Shown: positions 36,177 to 44,609, numbered from the stretch's first letter. The stretch: 64,000 nt of DNA from Actinospica robiniae DSM 44927 (GCF_000504285.1 NZ_KI632511.1:3283372-3347371); one strand, 5' to 3'. Numbers and translations: made by a program. Notes: generated by a model not told the origin, from the sequence alone.

Positions 36177-38092
36177 CAGATCTCCTCCTTCTCGTCCTCG
36201 TCGTCCTCGTCGCCCTCGGCGCCCTCGGCGTCGAGGCCGGCCGCGAACCGCTCGGCCTGCAGGTGGAACAACTCCGCGTAGCGGCCTTCCTCGGTGAGCA
36301 GCGACTCGTGCGTGCCGTCCTCGATCACCCGGCCGTGTTCGAGCACGACGATCCGGTCGGCGCGGCGGACGCTGGAGAAGCGGTGCGAGATCAGCAGCGT
36401 GGTCAGGCCGCGAGTGAGGTCGACGAAGGAGTCGAAGAACTCTGCTTCCGCTCGCACGTCGAGCGCCGCGGTCGGTTCGTCGAGCACGAGGACGCGCGCG
36501 CCCGCGTCGACGGCGTAGAGCGCGCGGGCGATGGCGACGCGCTGCCACTGTCCGCCGGAGAGGTCGGCGCCGTCGTCGTACTGCCGGGCCAGCGGCGTGT
36601 CGAAGCCGCGCGGCAGCGCCTCGATCGTCTCGACCAGGCCGACTTTCCCGGCCGCGGCCCGCACCGCCTGCATGTCCACCGGGCGTTCGACCGCGCCCAC
36701 GGTGATGTTGTCGGTGACGGAGAGCTGATAGCGGGTGAAGTCCTGGAAGATGACGCCGATCTGTCGGCGCCAGGCGTCCACCTCGAAAGAGCGCACGTCG
36801 GTGCCGTCCACGCGCAGAGCGCCGGATGTCGGCTCGTAGAGGCGCGCGAGCAACTTCACCAGCGTCGTCTTGCCGGCGCCGTTGAGCCCGACGATCGCGG
36901 TGCACTCCCCCGCGTTGAGCGTCAGGTCGAGGCCGTCGAGTACCTGGCGTCCGCTGCCTGGATAGGAGAACGAGACGTCGTCGAAGCGCAGCGTCTGCGC
37001 GGGCAGGCCCTGCGCGGTGGCGATCGCGCCGTCGGGGATGTCGTCGACGACCGCGCCGGCCACCTTCGCGGCGAACTCCTCGGCCGCCGAGACGGCGTTC
37101 ATGCCGAACTGCGTCGGGAAGTCGGCCTCATGGAAGAAGACGCCGATCAGAACGGCCGCGATCGTGCCCTGCAGGCCGAGAGCGAGTTTGGTCAGCGAGA
37201 TCTCACCCGAGGCGGCGGAGCGGACGATGTAGGCGACGGCCAGCGTGTCGACGACGAGGCCGAACGCGGCGAAGACCAGGAAGTTGTAGGTGTTGCTGCG
37301 GCGCCGGGCCTTCCACATGGGCTTGAGCGAGGCGATCGCGCTGGTGCGGAACTCGCCGGTGACCCAGCCGGTCAGCCCGAAGATGCGCAGCTCCTTCGCC
37401 GCGCCCGCGGACATGCCGAGATCGCGGAAGTAGTCGCGGCGGCGCCGGTGCGGCCCGATCACCGGCCACAGCCGGCTCCAGATCCGCAACCCGGAACGGT
37501 GCCCGTAGCGGAAGGCCATCGTCGAGGCCAGCAACAGCAGCGCCACCCACCACGCGCTGACCGCGCCGACGAGCACGACGTAGCCGAGCAGGCCGGCGTA
37601 GCGGCTCAGGTAGCGCAGCATCCCGGCGGTCGCCCCGCCCGGGGTCTGCCAGCTGTGGTCGAGCTTCTCGGTCGCCTCGTCGAGGCGGTCGAGAGTGGCC
37701 GGGTCCTCCATCGGCCCGATCCCGGTCGAGTCGAGCGCCGAGGTGATCAGGGTGCGCTGGAAGTGGCCGTCCACCCGGTACTTCATCACCTCGCCGAGCG
37801 AGGTCTGCAAGGGCACGAACAGCTGCAGCACGATGAAGGCCCCGGACGCCAGCGCGAACGCGGCTATCAGCGCGTGCCACTGGCTCGAGCCGGTGCCGTG
37901 TTCTACCGCGCCCGGCACCCGGCCGATCACGTCGCTGGAGAAGAGCACGAACGCCACCGGAAGCAGGCCGACGACCAGGTCGACGGCGGCGAGCGAGACC
38001 ACCAGCGGCCAGCCCGCCGCCGGCATCATCCTGATGATCAACCACCTGTCACCTATCGCTTCGTCCGACCACGTCTTCCACCGTTGTCGCAT
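36176..38092 (-). CDS. ABC exporter, fused membrane and ATPase domains, partner subunit
   Basis: About 638 residues: six-helix domain, then Walker A GLNGAGKTT, signature LSGGQWQRVAIARAL, Walker B VLVLDEPTAALD and LISHRFSS. The C-terminus is strikingly acidic (EGAEGDEDDEDEKEE). I prefer ATG 38092 because GGGAG lies six bases upstream; ATGs at 38098 and 38113 are alternatives. It is first in a two-gene operon. The glutamine-tryptophan in both signature loops (GGQWQR) is shared by the pair and typical of actinobacterial peptide exporters. Confidence 0.87.
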   Translation of the reverse strand: MRQRWKTWSDEAIGDRWLIIRMMPAAGWPLVVSLAAVDLVVGLLPVAFVLFSSDVIGRVPGAVEHGTGSSQWHALIAAFALASGAFIVLQLFVPLQTSLGEVMKYRVDGHFQRTLITSALDSTGIGPMEDPATLDRLDEATEKLDHSWQTPGGATAGMLRYLSRYAGLLGYVVLVGAVSAWWVALLLLASTMAFRYGHRSGLRIWSRLWPVIGPHRRRRDYFRDLGMSAGAAKELRIFGLTGWVTGEFRTSAIASLKPMWKARRRSNTYNFLVFAAFGLVVDTLAVAYIVRSAASGEISLTKLALGLQGTIAAVLIGVFFHEADFPTQFGMNAVSAAEEFAAKVAGAVVDDIPDGAIATAQGLPAQTLRFDDVSFSYPGSGRQVLDGLDLTLNAGECTAIVGLNGAGKTTLVKLLARLYEPTSGALRVDGTDVRSFEVDAWRRQIGVIFQDFTRYQLSVTDNITVGAVERPVDMQAVRAAAGKVGLVETIEALPRGFDTPLARQYDDGADLSGGQWQRVAIARALYAVDAGARVLVLDEPTAALDVRAEAEFFDSFVDLTRGLTTLLISHRFSSVRRADRIVVLEHGRVIEDGTHESLLTEEGRYAELFHLQAERFAAGLDAEGAEGDEDDEDEKEEI

Positions 38093-38466
38093 GAGCATCT
38101 CCCGTTCAGCCATGGGAGGACATGATCCAGTGCAATTGAGTACCCTGTCAAGATCCTGCCCTGCACGTATCAGCGACCGGACACGGCCTTCTCCACGGTT
38201 CCGGAACTCAGCCGTTTTCCGGCCGAGCGAGCGGCCGTCCGCGGATGCGGGGAGCGGCACGTCGGGTGGGTAGGAGATGAGACTGATCCGGTTAAGGTGT
38301 AGAACTCTTATAAAGTCTGTCACATCGCGGATTCCGCTTGCCCGCACTTGCATCCGGGCGATCTGCATTGGAATCCAACTAGCACGCTCATGGAAATTGC
38401 CGGTGAATTGGTAATGGCCCTGTCTCTAGAACAACGCCGGCTCGGCGCGAGCCGGCCCAAACGCAA
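38093..38466. other. Intergenic region upstream of the ABC exporter pair
   Basis: No gene is supported. The segment around 38270-38420 is noticeably AT-richer than its surroundings and probably holds the exporter promoter. A 45-codon plus-strand frame (38277-38414) encodes a basic peptide but uses rare codons throughout, including TTA and ATA. Confidence 0.5.
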
Positions 38467-38500
38467 ATGTGGCGGACCGGCCGGAGCCGGTCCGCCACAT
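38467..38500 (-). terminator. Terminator of the CDO-rhodanese-importer operon
   Basis: ATGTGGCGGACCGGC and its perfect complement around CGGA form a 15-bp stem, 29 bases beyond the stop of the binding-protein gene on the minus strand. It marks the end of the long operon. Confidence 0.8.
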
Positions 38501-38528
38501 CAGAGTGCAGCGATGCGTCCCGCGACTG

Positions 38529-39509
38529 CTACGAGCCGAGACCCACGCTCTGCAGCCACTGGCCGGCCACCGTCAGCGGGTCTTCCTTCTGCACCTGCAC
38601 CTCGGTGTCGAGCTTGAGCAGCGTGGCGCTGTCGAGCTTGGCGTCCACCGCGTTGAGCACGTCCGCCTGGCTCTGGCTGAACGAGGACTTGTTCACCAGC
38701 GGCAGCACGTCCTGCACGCCGAAGATGCCCTTGTCGTCCGTCAGGGTGAGCAGGCCGCCCTGGGAGATGGTCGAGTCGGTGGTGAACAGGTCGCCCGCGC
38801 CCACGTCGCCGGCGGTCAGCGCCTTCTCGGTGAGCGGGCCGCCGGAGTCGAGCGTCTTGTACGTGACCTGCGACGCCTTGAGCCCGTAGGTCTTCTCCAG
38901 GCCGACCAGGCCCTGGGTGCGGGTCTGGAACTCGGAGGAGCCGCCGAGCACGAGCTTCTTCGTACCCAGCTTCGCGATGAAGTCGGAGATCGTCGCGCCC
39001 TGGGTCAGGCCCAGGCCCGCCGCCTCCTGCTTGGACAGCGTCAGCGTGTCGTTGTCCTGCGCGGTCGAGGACTGGAGTATCTCCAGGTTCGACGGCAGGG
39101 CCGCGGAGATGGCCGAGTCCACCTCGGTGGTCGAGCTCTCGGTGGCGGACTTGTCCAGGTAGGCCAGCAGCGCGCCGTTGTACTCCGGCTTGAGCGTGAT
39201 CCCACCGGACTTGATCAGTCCGTAGGTGACCTCACGGCTGCCGATGTTGAGCTTGTAGGACACCTTCGTGCCCTTGTCCGCCAGCGCCTGCCCGTAGATG
39301 TCGGCGAGCAGGATCGACTCGGCGAAGTTGTCCGAGCCGACCACGACCGTGTCCGGCGCGGCCTTCTGTACCAGCGGATTACTGCTCGGCGCGCCCGAAC
39401 TCGCACCCGAGCCGACCGGGCTCGAGGTACTGCCGCAGCCGGCCAGCAGGCCGAGCGCGAGCACAGTTGCCGTCGGGGCGGCGAAGCGGAGGTAGACCTT
39501 GCGTGCCAT
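38529..39509 (-). CDS. Substrate-binding lipoprotein, OpuC/OsmX type
   Basis: A signal peptide with lipobox LLAGC (Cys at about residue 25) anchors a 326-residue type-2 periplasmic-binding protein. VVVGSDNFAESILLADIYGQAL, GIKSGGITLKPEY-like (IKSGGITLKPEYNG), GDLFTTDSTI and NKSSFSQSQADVLNAVDAKLD follow the quaternary-amine binder pattern of ProX/OpuCC. It is the last gene of the operon. Classic substrates are glycine betaine, choline or carnitine, but the cysteine-linked context makes a sulfur-containing betaine such as ergothioneine worth considering. Confidence 0.88.
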   Translation of the reverse strand: MARKVYLRFAAPTATVLALGLLAGCGSTSSPVGSGASSGAPSSNPLVQKAAPDTVVVGSDNFAESILLADIYGQALADKGTKVSYKLNIGSREVTYGLIKSGGITLKPEYNGALLAYLDKSATESSTTEVDSAISAALPSNLEILQSSTAQDNDTLTLSKQEAAGLGLTQGATISDFIAKLGTKKLVLGGSSEFQTRTQGLVGLEKTYGLKASQVTYKTLDSGGPLTEKALTAGDVGAGDLFTTDSTISQGGLLTLTDDKGIFGVQDVLPLVNKSSFSQSQADVLNAVDAKLDSATLLKLDTEVQVQKEDPLTVAGQWLQSVGLGS

Positions 39510-39543
39510 GGTGCTCCTTTGTCGTGAAGGGGGATGGCCTGGT

Positions 39544-40209
39544 CTAGCGAGAGCGCAGGCCGGGGGAAACCAGGAGGCGGTCGAGCAGCCAGAACACGAG
39601 CAGCGTGATCACGCTGAGCCCGGCCACGAGCACCGCGCCGCCGACCACCTGGGCGTAGTCGTACTGGCTGAACCCGTCGACGATGTAGCGTCCGAGTCCG
39701 CCGAAGGACGTCTCCGCGGCCAGCGTGGCGGTGGCGACGATCTGCACCGCGGCGCTGCGCAGGCCGACCAGGATCAGCGGCAGCGCCGCCGGGATCTCGA
39801 CCCGCCGGAGGGTCTGCCAGCCGGTCATGCCGAGCCCGCGCGCCGCGTCGACGGCGGCCGGGTCGACCCCGCGCACGGCGGCGTGGGTGTAGAGCAGGAT
39901 CGGCGGGATGCCCAGCAATACGAACGGGATCATGGTCACGGCGAGGCTGAGGTTGAGCTCCACCGCGAGCAGCACCAGCAGGCCGAGGCTGGGCATCGCC
40001 CGGCCGACGACGGCCAGGCCCGAGATCACGCCCTCGCCGCGGCCGTGGTGGCCGGAGAACAGGGCCGGCGGCAACGCGATGACGACCGCGATGGCCAACG
40101 CCAGCAACGAGTACTCGCAGTGCTCCAGGAGGCGGTGGCCGATCGAGTTGTAGCCCGTGCGGTAGGCGGGGTTCTCGAAGAACTGCCGCACATAGGTCAG
40201 CAGGTTCAT
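39544..40209 (-). CDS. OpuC-type ABC importer permease, second subunit
   Basis: A 221-residue membrane protein with five to six helices and the short EAA-like loop GVDPAAVDAARGLGMTGWQTLRRVEIPAALPLIL. The ATG overlaps the preceding permease stop (ATGA). It pairs with the permease at 40206-40856 to form the transmembrane channel of a quaternary-amine type importer. Confidence 0.88.
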   Translation of the reverse strand: MNLLTYVRQFFENPAYRTGYNSIGHRLLEHCEYSLLALAIAVVIALPPALFSGHHGRGEGVISGLAVVGRAMPSLGLLVLLAVELNLSLAVTMIPFVLLGIPPILLYTHAAVRGVDPAAVDAARGLGMTGWQTLRRVEIPAALPLILVGLRSAAVQIVATATLAAETSFGGLGRYIVDGFSQYDYAQVVGGAVLVAGLSVITLLVFWLLDRLLVSPGLRSR

Positions 40210-40856
40210 CCGCCGCTCCCGGCCACTCGCGCCCACGGGGTCAGTAGCCGCTGCACCCCGCGCAGGGCCAGGTCGCAGAGGATGGAGAGCACCAGCAGCG
40301 TGATCACGCCGAGCCAGATAAGCCGGACGTTGAAGAAGCGCAGGCCGAGCGTGAACAGGTCGCCGAGGCCGCCGTAGTTCCCGATGACCGCGCCGACGCT
40401 CATCAGACTGAGCGAGGAGACGACGGCCACGCGCAGAGCGGCCATCAGCGGGGGCAGCGCGATCGGCAGCTCGACGGCCAGGTAGCGGCGTATTCGGCCG
40501 TAGCCGAGGCCGTCGGCCGCATCGAGGACCGAACGCGGCACCGAGTGGATCGCGTCGACCACCCCCGGCACCAGGACCGCCAGCGAGTAGACCGCGAGCG
40601 GGATGAACACCGAGGTGTAGCTCTCGCCGTACACGTCGATCAGCACGATGAACAAGGCGAGGGAGGGGATCGAGTAGAGGATGGTGACGATCCCGAGCAC
40701 CGGCGGGTAGAACCGCGGCAGCCGCGAGCAGAGCTGACCCACCGGAAGCGCGACCAACAGGCCGAGAAGCGTGGCGCCGAGGCCGATCTCGAGCTGAAGC
40801 CCGACGAGGCCTAGGTAGCTCTCCTGAACATAGCTCGGCAGGTCGAAAACACTCAT
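40206..40856 (-). CDS. OpuC-type ABC importer permease, first subunit
   Basis: 216 residues, with the EAA-like loop VPRSVLDAADGLGYGRIRRYLAVELPIALPPLMA between hydrophobic segments. Its ATG at 40856 overlaps, as ATGA, the stop of the second tandem 26-codon ORF rather than directly the ATPase gene. The spacing means ribosomes finishing the ATPase gene would reach the permease only by passing through the repeat ORFs, unless internal initiation occurs. Confidence 0.88.
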   Translation of the reverse strand: MSVFDLPSYVQESYLGLVGLQLEIGLGATLLGLLVALPVGQLCSRLPRFYPPVLGIVTILYSIPSLALFIVLIDVYGESYTSVFIPLAVYSLAVLVPGVVDAIHSVPRSVLDAADGLGYGRIRRYLAVELPIALPPLMAALRVAVVSSLSLMSVGAVIGNYGGLGDLFTLGLRFFNVRLIWLGVITLLVLSILCDLALRGVQRLLTPWARVAGSGG

Positions 40857-40933
40857 GAGACCACCTCGCTAGCGCTCGGTAGGCCGCATTCGCGACGCAC
40901 TGTGCCCAATGATGAGCTCGCAAGCTCGCTCAT
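40853..40933 (-). CDS. 26-codon coupled ORF, repeat copy 2
   Basis: Encodes MSELASSSLGTVRRE and CGLPSASEVVS in sequence, identical to the copy upstream. Its ATG overlaps the stop of copy 1 and its TGA overlaps the permease start, both as ATGA. No family is recognised; it may be only a translational relay. Confidence 0.4.
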   Translation of the reverse strand: MSELASSSLGTVRRECGLPSASEVVS

Positions 40934-41007
40934 GAGACCACCTCGCTAGCGCTCGGTAGGCCGCATTCGCGACGCACTGTGCCCAATGATGAGCTCGCAA
41001 GCTCGCT
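40854..41007. repeat. Perfect 77-bp tandem duplication
   Basis: Two identical 77-bp units, 40854-40930 and 40931-41007, followed by the first 12 bases of a third (CATGAGACCACC). Each unit begins at a CAT that is a minus-strand start codon. The period equals 27 codons minus the four-base ATGA overlap, so the unit is exactly one coupled ORF. Absence of any divergence points to recent duplication or gene conversion. Confidence 0.95.
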
Positions 41008-41010
41008 CAT
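40930..41010 (-). CDS. 26-codon coupled ORF, repeat copy 1
   Basis: Starts with ATG overlapping the TGA of the ATPase gene (ATGA) and ends overlapping copy 2. The tail SEVVS resembles the ATPase tail RERVVS at DNA level (GTGGTCTCATGA in both), suggesting that the unit arose around the ATPase stop. Translation is plausible from the overlaps but unproven. Confidence 0.4.
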   Translation of the reverse strand: MSELASSSLGTVRRECGLPSASEVVS

Positions 41011-42104
41011 GAGACCACCCGCTCGCGCGCGGGCTGATGGTGCGTCGCGCGGATGGCCGCGGCGATGTCCTCCTGGCTGATCACGCCGACGACACGCCCG
41101 TCCTCGTCCACGCCGACGGCCCAGCCCGAGGGGCTGAGCACCGCCGCGTCCAGGGCGGCGCGCAGCGAGTCGGTCTCGGCCACGAACGGATGCCCGATCG
41201 GCAGCTCGTCTCCGGTCGGATCGCCCGGCGCGAACCAGCCGGCCGGCCGGCGGTTCTCGTCCGTGCGCAGCAGCCACGGCAGGGCGAGTTGGGATGCGTC
41301 CGGCTCTATACCCGGCGCGACCAAGGCATCCGTGCGCAGGGTCAGGCCGGAGCTGGGTATGAAGGTCAGCCTCCGCACGCCCCGGTCCAGGCCCAGGAAC
41401 TGCTCGACGAACGCGTCGGCCGGTTTCTCCAGCAGCCGTCGCGGCGGGTCGAGCTGGGCGAGGTGGCCGCCTTCACGCAGCACCGCGATCCGGTCGCCGA
41501 GCCGGATCGCCTCGTCCACGTCGTGGGTGACGAACAGGATCGTCTTGCCGACCTCGGCCTGGATCTGCAGGAACTGCTCCTGCAAGCCCTTGCGCACGAT
41601 CGGGTCGACGGCCGAGAACGGTTCGTCCATCAACAGGATCGCCGGGTCCGCGGCCAGCGCCCGGGCCACCCCGACGCGCTGCTGCTGGCCGCCGGAGAGC
41701 TGGTGCGGGTAACGCCCGCCCAAGGCCAGGTCCAGCCCCACCAATTCCATCAGCTCCTGCGCCCGGCGCCGGGCCGCGCGCCGGTCCATGCCGAGCAGCC
41801 GCGGCACGGTGCCGATGTTCTCCGCGACGGTGCGGTGCGGGAAGAGCCCGGCGTGCTGGATGACATAGCCGATGCCGCGGCGCAGCTTGGTCAGCGGCTG
41901 GTCCCGGACGTCCACGCCGTCTATCAGGATGCGTCCGTCGCTGGGCTCGACCAGTCGGTTGGTCATCCGCAGCGTGGTGGTCTTGCCGCACCCCGAGGGC
42001 CCCACGAGCACGGTGATCGCCGCGTCGGGCGCCTCCAGGCTCAGGCCGGCGACGGCTTCGGTGCCGTCAGGGTACTTCTTCGTCACGTTCTCGAAGGTGA
42101 TCAA
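41007..42104 (-). CDS. OpuC-type ABC importer ATPase with CBS-like domain
   Basis: 365 residues. Walker A is GPSGCGKTT (35-43), then the QHAGLFPH Q-loop, LSGGQQQRVGVARAL and ILLMDEPFSAVDP. The C-terminal part contains a CBS-like unit (WAVGVDEDGRVVGVISQEDIAAAIRA), as in osmoprotectant importers, where it can sense ionic strength or nucleotides. The start is a TTG that overlaps the rhodanese stop (TTGA) and has GAGGAGAACGC just upstream; a longer frame exists but runs through the rhodanese gene. Confidence 0.87.
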   Translation of the reverse strand: MITFENVTKKYPDGTEAVAGLSLEAPDAAITVLVGPSGCGKTTTLRMTNRLVEPSDGRILIDGVDVRDQPLTKLRRGIGYVIQHAGLFPHRTVAENIGTVPRLLGMDRRAARRRAQELMELVGLDLALGGRYPHQLSGGQQQRVGVARALAADPAILLMDEPFSAVDPIVRKGLQEQFLQIQAEVGKTILFVTHDVDEAIRLGDRIAVLREGGHLAQLDPPRRLLEKPADAFVEQFLGLDRGVRRLTFIPSSGLTLRTDALVAPGIEPDASQLALPWLLRTDENRRPAGWFAPGDPTGDELPIGHPFVAETDSLRAALDAAVLSPSGWAVGVDEDGRVVGVISQEDIAAAIRATHHQPARERVVS

Positions 42105-42517
42105 GCGTTCTCCTCGGTCGGGGGCCGGGACACCGGGAGGCCGGCGGCGGCCCAGGCCTGGAATCCGCCGACCACGTCGGTGGCCCGGTGCAGCCCCAGG
42201 TCTTGCAGATCGGCCGCGGCGAGCGACGAGGCGTATCCCTCGTTGCACAGCACGAGCACCTCCACGTCGTGGTGCTCGGCCTGCGGCAGCCGGTACGGGC
42301 AAAGCGGATCGAGCCGCCACTGCAGCTCGTTGCGTTCGATGATCAGGGCGTGGGGGATGATGCCGTCGCGCCTCCGCAGTGCCTCGTACCGAATGTCGAT
42401 CAACAGCGCGCCTCGCGAGGCGCGGGAGTGCGCCTCGGTGGCACTCACCCGCTCCAGTCTGCCCCGAGCCTCCGACAGGATCTCGTCGATGGTCCGGCGC
42501 CTGGTCACACCCGCCAT
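42101..42517 (-). CDS. Rhodanese-domain sulfurtransferase
   Basis: A 138-residue single-domain rhodanese. ALLIDIRYEALRRRDGIIPHALIIER is the front half of the fold, and the catalytic loop is LVLCNEGYASSLAA with Cys91; GFQAWAAAGLP closes it. It moves sulfane sulfur from a persulfide donor to an acceptor. ATG 42517 is preferred, behind GGGAGGGGAGCG. It lies 17 bases after cysteine dioxygenase and overlaps the importer ATPase, so it belongs to the cysteine-leader operon. Confidence 0.88.
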   Translation of the reverse strand: MAGVTRRRTIDEILSEARGRLERVSATEAHSRASRGALLIDIRYEALRRRDGIIPHALIIERNELQWRLDPLCPYRLPQAEHHDVEVLVLCNEGYASSLAAADLQDLGLHRATDVVGGFQAWAAAGLPVSRPPTEENA

Positions 42518-42534
42518 CGCTCCCCTCCCGCCGC

Positions 42535-43062
42535 TCACCACTGCTCCGGACTCTCCACCATCTTGAGCTCCATTACCCGTCCACGGCGCCGGTATCTGCG
42601 GATCAAGGGCAACGGCGGGTAATAGACGTGTACGGAGACGGCATGCTCGGTCGCGCTGGGGTTGACCATCTGGTGCAGATGGTTCGGCCCGAAGGCCCTG
42701 CCCGCGCCCGCGGGCAGGTCGCGCTCCCGGTCGAGGTCGGGCAGCAGCTCGAGCGTGCGCCAGCCGGAGGTCGGCAGCGGCACGGCGAGTGAGGATTCGT
42801 GCAGGGAGCCGGCTCCGGTGACGAACGCGCCGACGGAACCGCCGTGATCATGCCACCCGGTCTCGGCGCCGGGCGGCCAGCCGATCACCCAGGCCTCACT
42901 GCCGACGGGGCCCGGCAGTGCGAACCAGGTGCGCTGGTCCGGCAGGGTCTCGAGCCGGGCGATGAGCACTGGGTCGGCGGCGGCCTGGTGCGCGAAGGCG
43001 AGCAGTTCGGCAGGCGAGGGCGCGGCGACGGGAGAGTGCGGCAGGGTTGTCTGTGCTGTCAT
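42535..43062 (-). CDS. Cysteine dioxygenase, type I
   Basis: A 175-residue cupin that oxidises L-cysteine to cysteine sulfinate with O2 and Fe(II). The three-His site is visible as GWHDHGGS (His71, His73) and PNHLHQMVNP (His128 or 130). It is the first structural gene after the Cys leader peptide. With rhodanese next to it, the pair handles surplus cysteine and sulfane sulfur. Length and motifs are normal for bacterial CDO. Confidence 0.9.
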   Translation of the reverse strand: MTAQTTLPHSPVAAPSPAELLAFAHQAAADPVLIARLETLPDQRTWFALPGPVGSEAWVIGWPPGAETGWHDHGGSVGAFVTGAGSLHESSLAVPLPTSGWRTLELLPDLDRERDLPAGAGRAFGPNHLHQMVNPSATEHAVSVHVYYPPLPLIRRYRRRGRVMELKMVESPEQW

Positions 43063-43139
43063 GGAACGGGCCTGTCTTGGTCAGACGCGTGTGCCGGAAC
43101 GCCTGGCGCACGCGGCGGCAGGCGAGGGGCCGGGAAAGA

Positions 43140-43157
43140 GGCGCGGAGGTCCGCGCC
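43140..43157 (-). terminator. Candidate attenuator hairpin between leader ORF and CDO
   Basis: GGCGCGGA and TCCGCGCC form a perfect stem, followed on the minus strand by TCTTTCCC. Another hairpin, CGCCGC/GCGGCG, lies nearer the leader ORF at about 43210-43226. Mutually exclusive folding linked to leader translation is inferred, not shown. Confidence 0.45.
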
Positions 43158-43236
43158 GAAGTCCGCCGGGCAAGGCGCCGATACATGCGGACGTGAGGAA
43201 GTTCAGGAGCGCCGCCGCGAGCGGCGGGTCAGACGG

Positions 43237-43317
43237 CTAGGCGCAACACAGGCAGCCGACGTACCGGACAGTGTCCAGGTGCGTACGGCGAACGAGCCGG
43301 ATGCCAGCCGAAGTCAT
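43237..43317 (-). CDS. Leaderless cysteine leader peptide (26 aa)
   Basis: The ORF starts MTSAGIRLVRRTHLDTVRYV and ends GCLCCA, with three Cys codons just before the stop. Short ORFs with exactly this RxRTHLDxxRxxxCLC pattern precede sulfur-metabolism genes in many actinobacteria, and in mycobacteria polycysteine leader ORFs act as cysteine-responsive attenuators. A TATACT box ends six bases before the ATG, so the transcript probably begins at the A of ATG. It lies 174 bases upstream of cysteine dioxygenase and should make the operon respond to Cys-tRNA supply. Confidence 0.85.
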   Translation of the reverse strand: MTSAGIRLVRRTHLDTVRYVGCLCCA

Positions 43318-43323
43318 GCGGCG

Positions 43324-43329
43324 AGTATA
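43324..43329 (-). promoter_or_regulatory. -10 box of the leaderless cysteine-leader transcript
   Basis: TATACT on the minus strand, six bases upstream of the leader ATG. That spacing puts the transcription start on the ATG itself. No good -35 is visible at 17 bases, which is common in actinobacterial leaderless promoters. Confidence 0.65.
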
Positions 43330-43701
43330 GGACACGCTTTCGGCCACCGGGACGACTTTCAGGCTGTGAACTCAGCGCATGGAATCGCGCGGCCAGCTGG
43401 GGTCTGCGCGAGGTTCAGATCTAGGCGGAACGGCTGATCTAGAACGATTTGATGATCGACTGAGTGTTGGTGGGAGGTGGTGGCCGGTCGGGTCGGGGTG
43501 GTCGTGGTGGTGTGGGCGGCCGCTTCGCGTCGCCTGTTTCATGTCTGACCGCCCGCCCACCCGTTGCGTTGGTGGGGTGGGCTGGGGTTTCAAGATCTCG
43601 CCTCCGGCGGGGGCCTTCCCTCGGAGAGAGTGCCGGGTCTCCGTAAGTGCTGGCGTCGGCGGGGCGGGTTGGGGTTCGGGGTGGTGGGGTTGCGGGGGTG
43701 T

Positions 43702-43852
43702 GCTCTCTCCTCGGTCGGTCCCCGGAGGCAATCAGGGACCTGCCGGGAGGTCAAGCGGCGGTGGCTTCCGCTGATGGTGGATTTTGCATGGCGCCGCTTG
43801 ACCTCCCGGCAGAACCCTGATCGGGCTTCGCCTGCCCGACCGAGGAGAGAGC
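43702..43852. repeat. 151-bp long hairpin, copy 3 of 4
   Basis: Outer arms GCTCTCTCCTCGG and CCGAGGAGAGAGC are perfect; inner arms 43741-43760 and 43792-43811 pair over 20 bases without mismatch. Loop GTGGCTTCCGCTGATGG and onward. Left arm of R2. Confidence 0.85.
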
Positions 43853-44460
43853 CCACCCCCTGAGGTCCGGTGCGAGCTGCACTCGGGCCGAGTCCAGTCC
43901 TGTGGCCCGGTCGCGCTCGGTGCGGAAGAATCCTGCATCGCCTTGGCCCGAGCATCTCGATCCTCGATCCGCGCGATCGAGTCCCGTGTCGCGGTCGCGC
44001 TCGGGGCGGAAAGATTCTGCATCACCTTGACCCGGCCATCCCGACCCTCGATCCGCCCGAAAGGTCGGCGCTCGGGTCGCGCTTGATGTCAGATCCTGCA
44101 CGGCCTCGGGGCGATCGACCCCGATCCCGGATCTCGCAGCAGAATCCCGCAGGCCGGCCGTGCCCGATGCGGAAGGATTCTCCATCACCCTCGTCCGATC
44201 GGCCCGGAGCTCACGCAACGCGCAAGATCGCGCGGCACGGTCGCACGCCGAGGACAATTCCTGCACCGTCTTCAGCCACACCCCCGCCGCCATCTGCCCA
44301 GCCACCGCGCCCACCACCCCTCCCGTCGCAAGTCCCGATCCCCCGTACATTTCCATGCTAGACACCACCACCGACAAAAGCCGCGTATCCGGCCTTTGCC
44401 GGTTAAAGAAAATCCAGGATATTTCCGGGGAACTCGGGCGCGCTCCCCGACGTTGAAAGG

Positions 44461-44510
44461 AGAAGAGAAGAGAAGAGAAGAGAAGAGAAGAGAAGAGAAG
44501 AGAAGAGAAG
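44461..44510 (+). repeat. AGAAG pentanucleotide repeat, ten units
   Basis: Ten perfect AGAAG units in a region otherwise above 70 percent GC. R1 has GAAGGACTAGAGAAG at the equivalent place, so the array expanded in R2 only. It lies in non-coding element sequence. Confidence 0.95.
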
Positions 44511-44609
44511 CGCAGCCCAGAACAGCGATGCATGATCGTGCATCAAGCGCGACCGGGCCACCGGCGGGACTCGGCCCGAGCGCAGCTCGCACCGGACCTC
44601 AGGGGGTGG

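Noticed and set aside
38277-38414. A 45-codon plus-strand frame encoding a basic peptide near the ABC exporters, considered as an exported peptide precursor
   Set aside because: Codon use is wholly unlike the genome (TTA, ATA, AGA), the purine-rich site touches the ATG without spacing, and no leader/core pattern is seen.
40854-41010. Tandem 77-bp repeats as a CRISPR-like array
   Set aside because: Units are contiguous with no spacers and carry an ORF in register with neighbouring genes.
43751-44533. A 260-codon minus-strand frame across R2
   Set aside because: It spans the AGAAG microsatellite (giving repeated FSSLL), the 80-bp repeats and a hairpin, and has no counterpart in R1.
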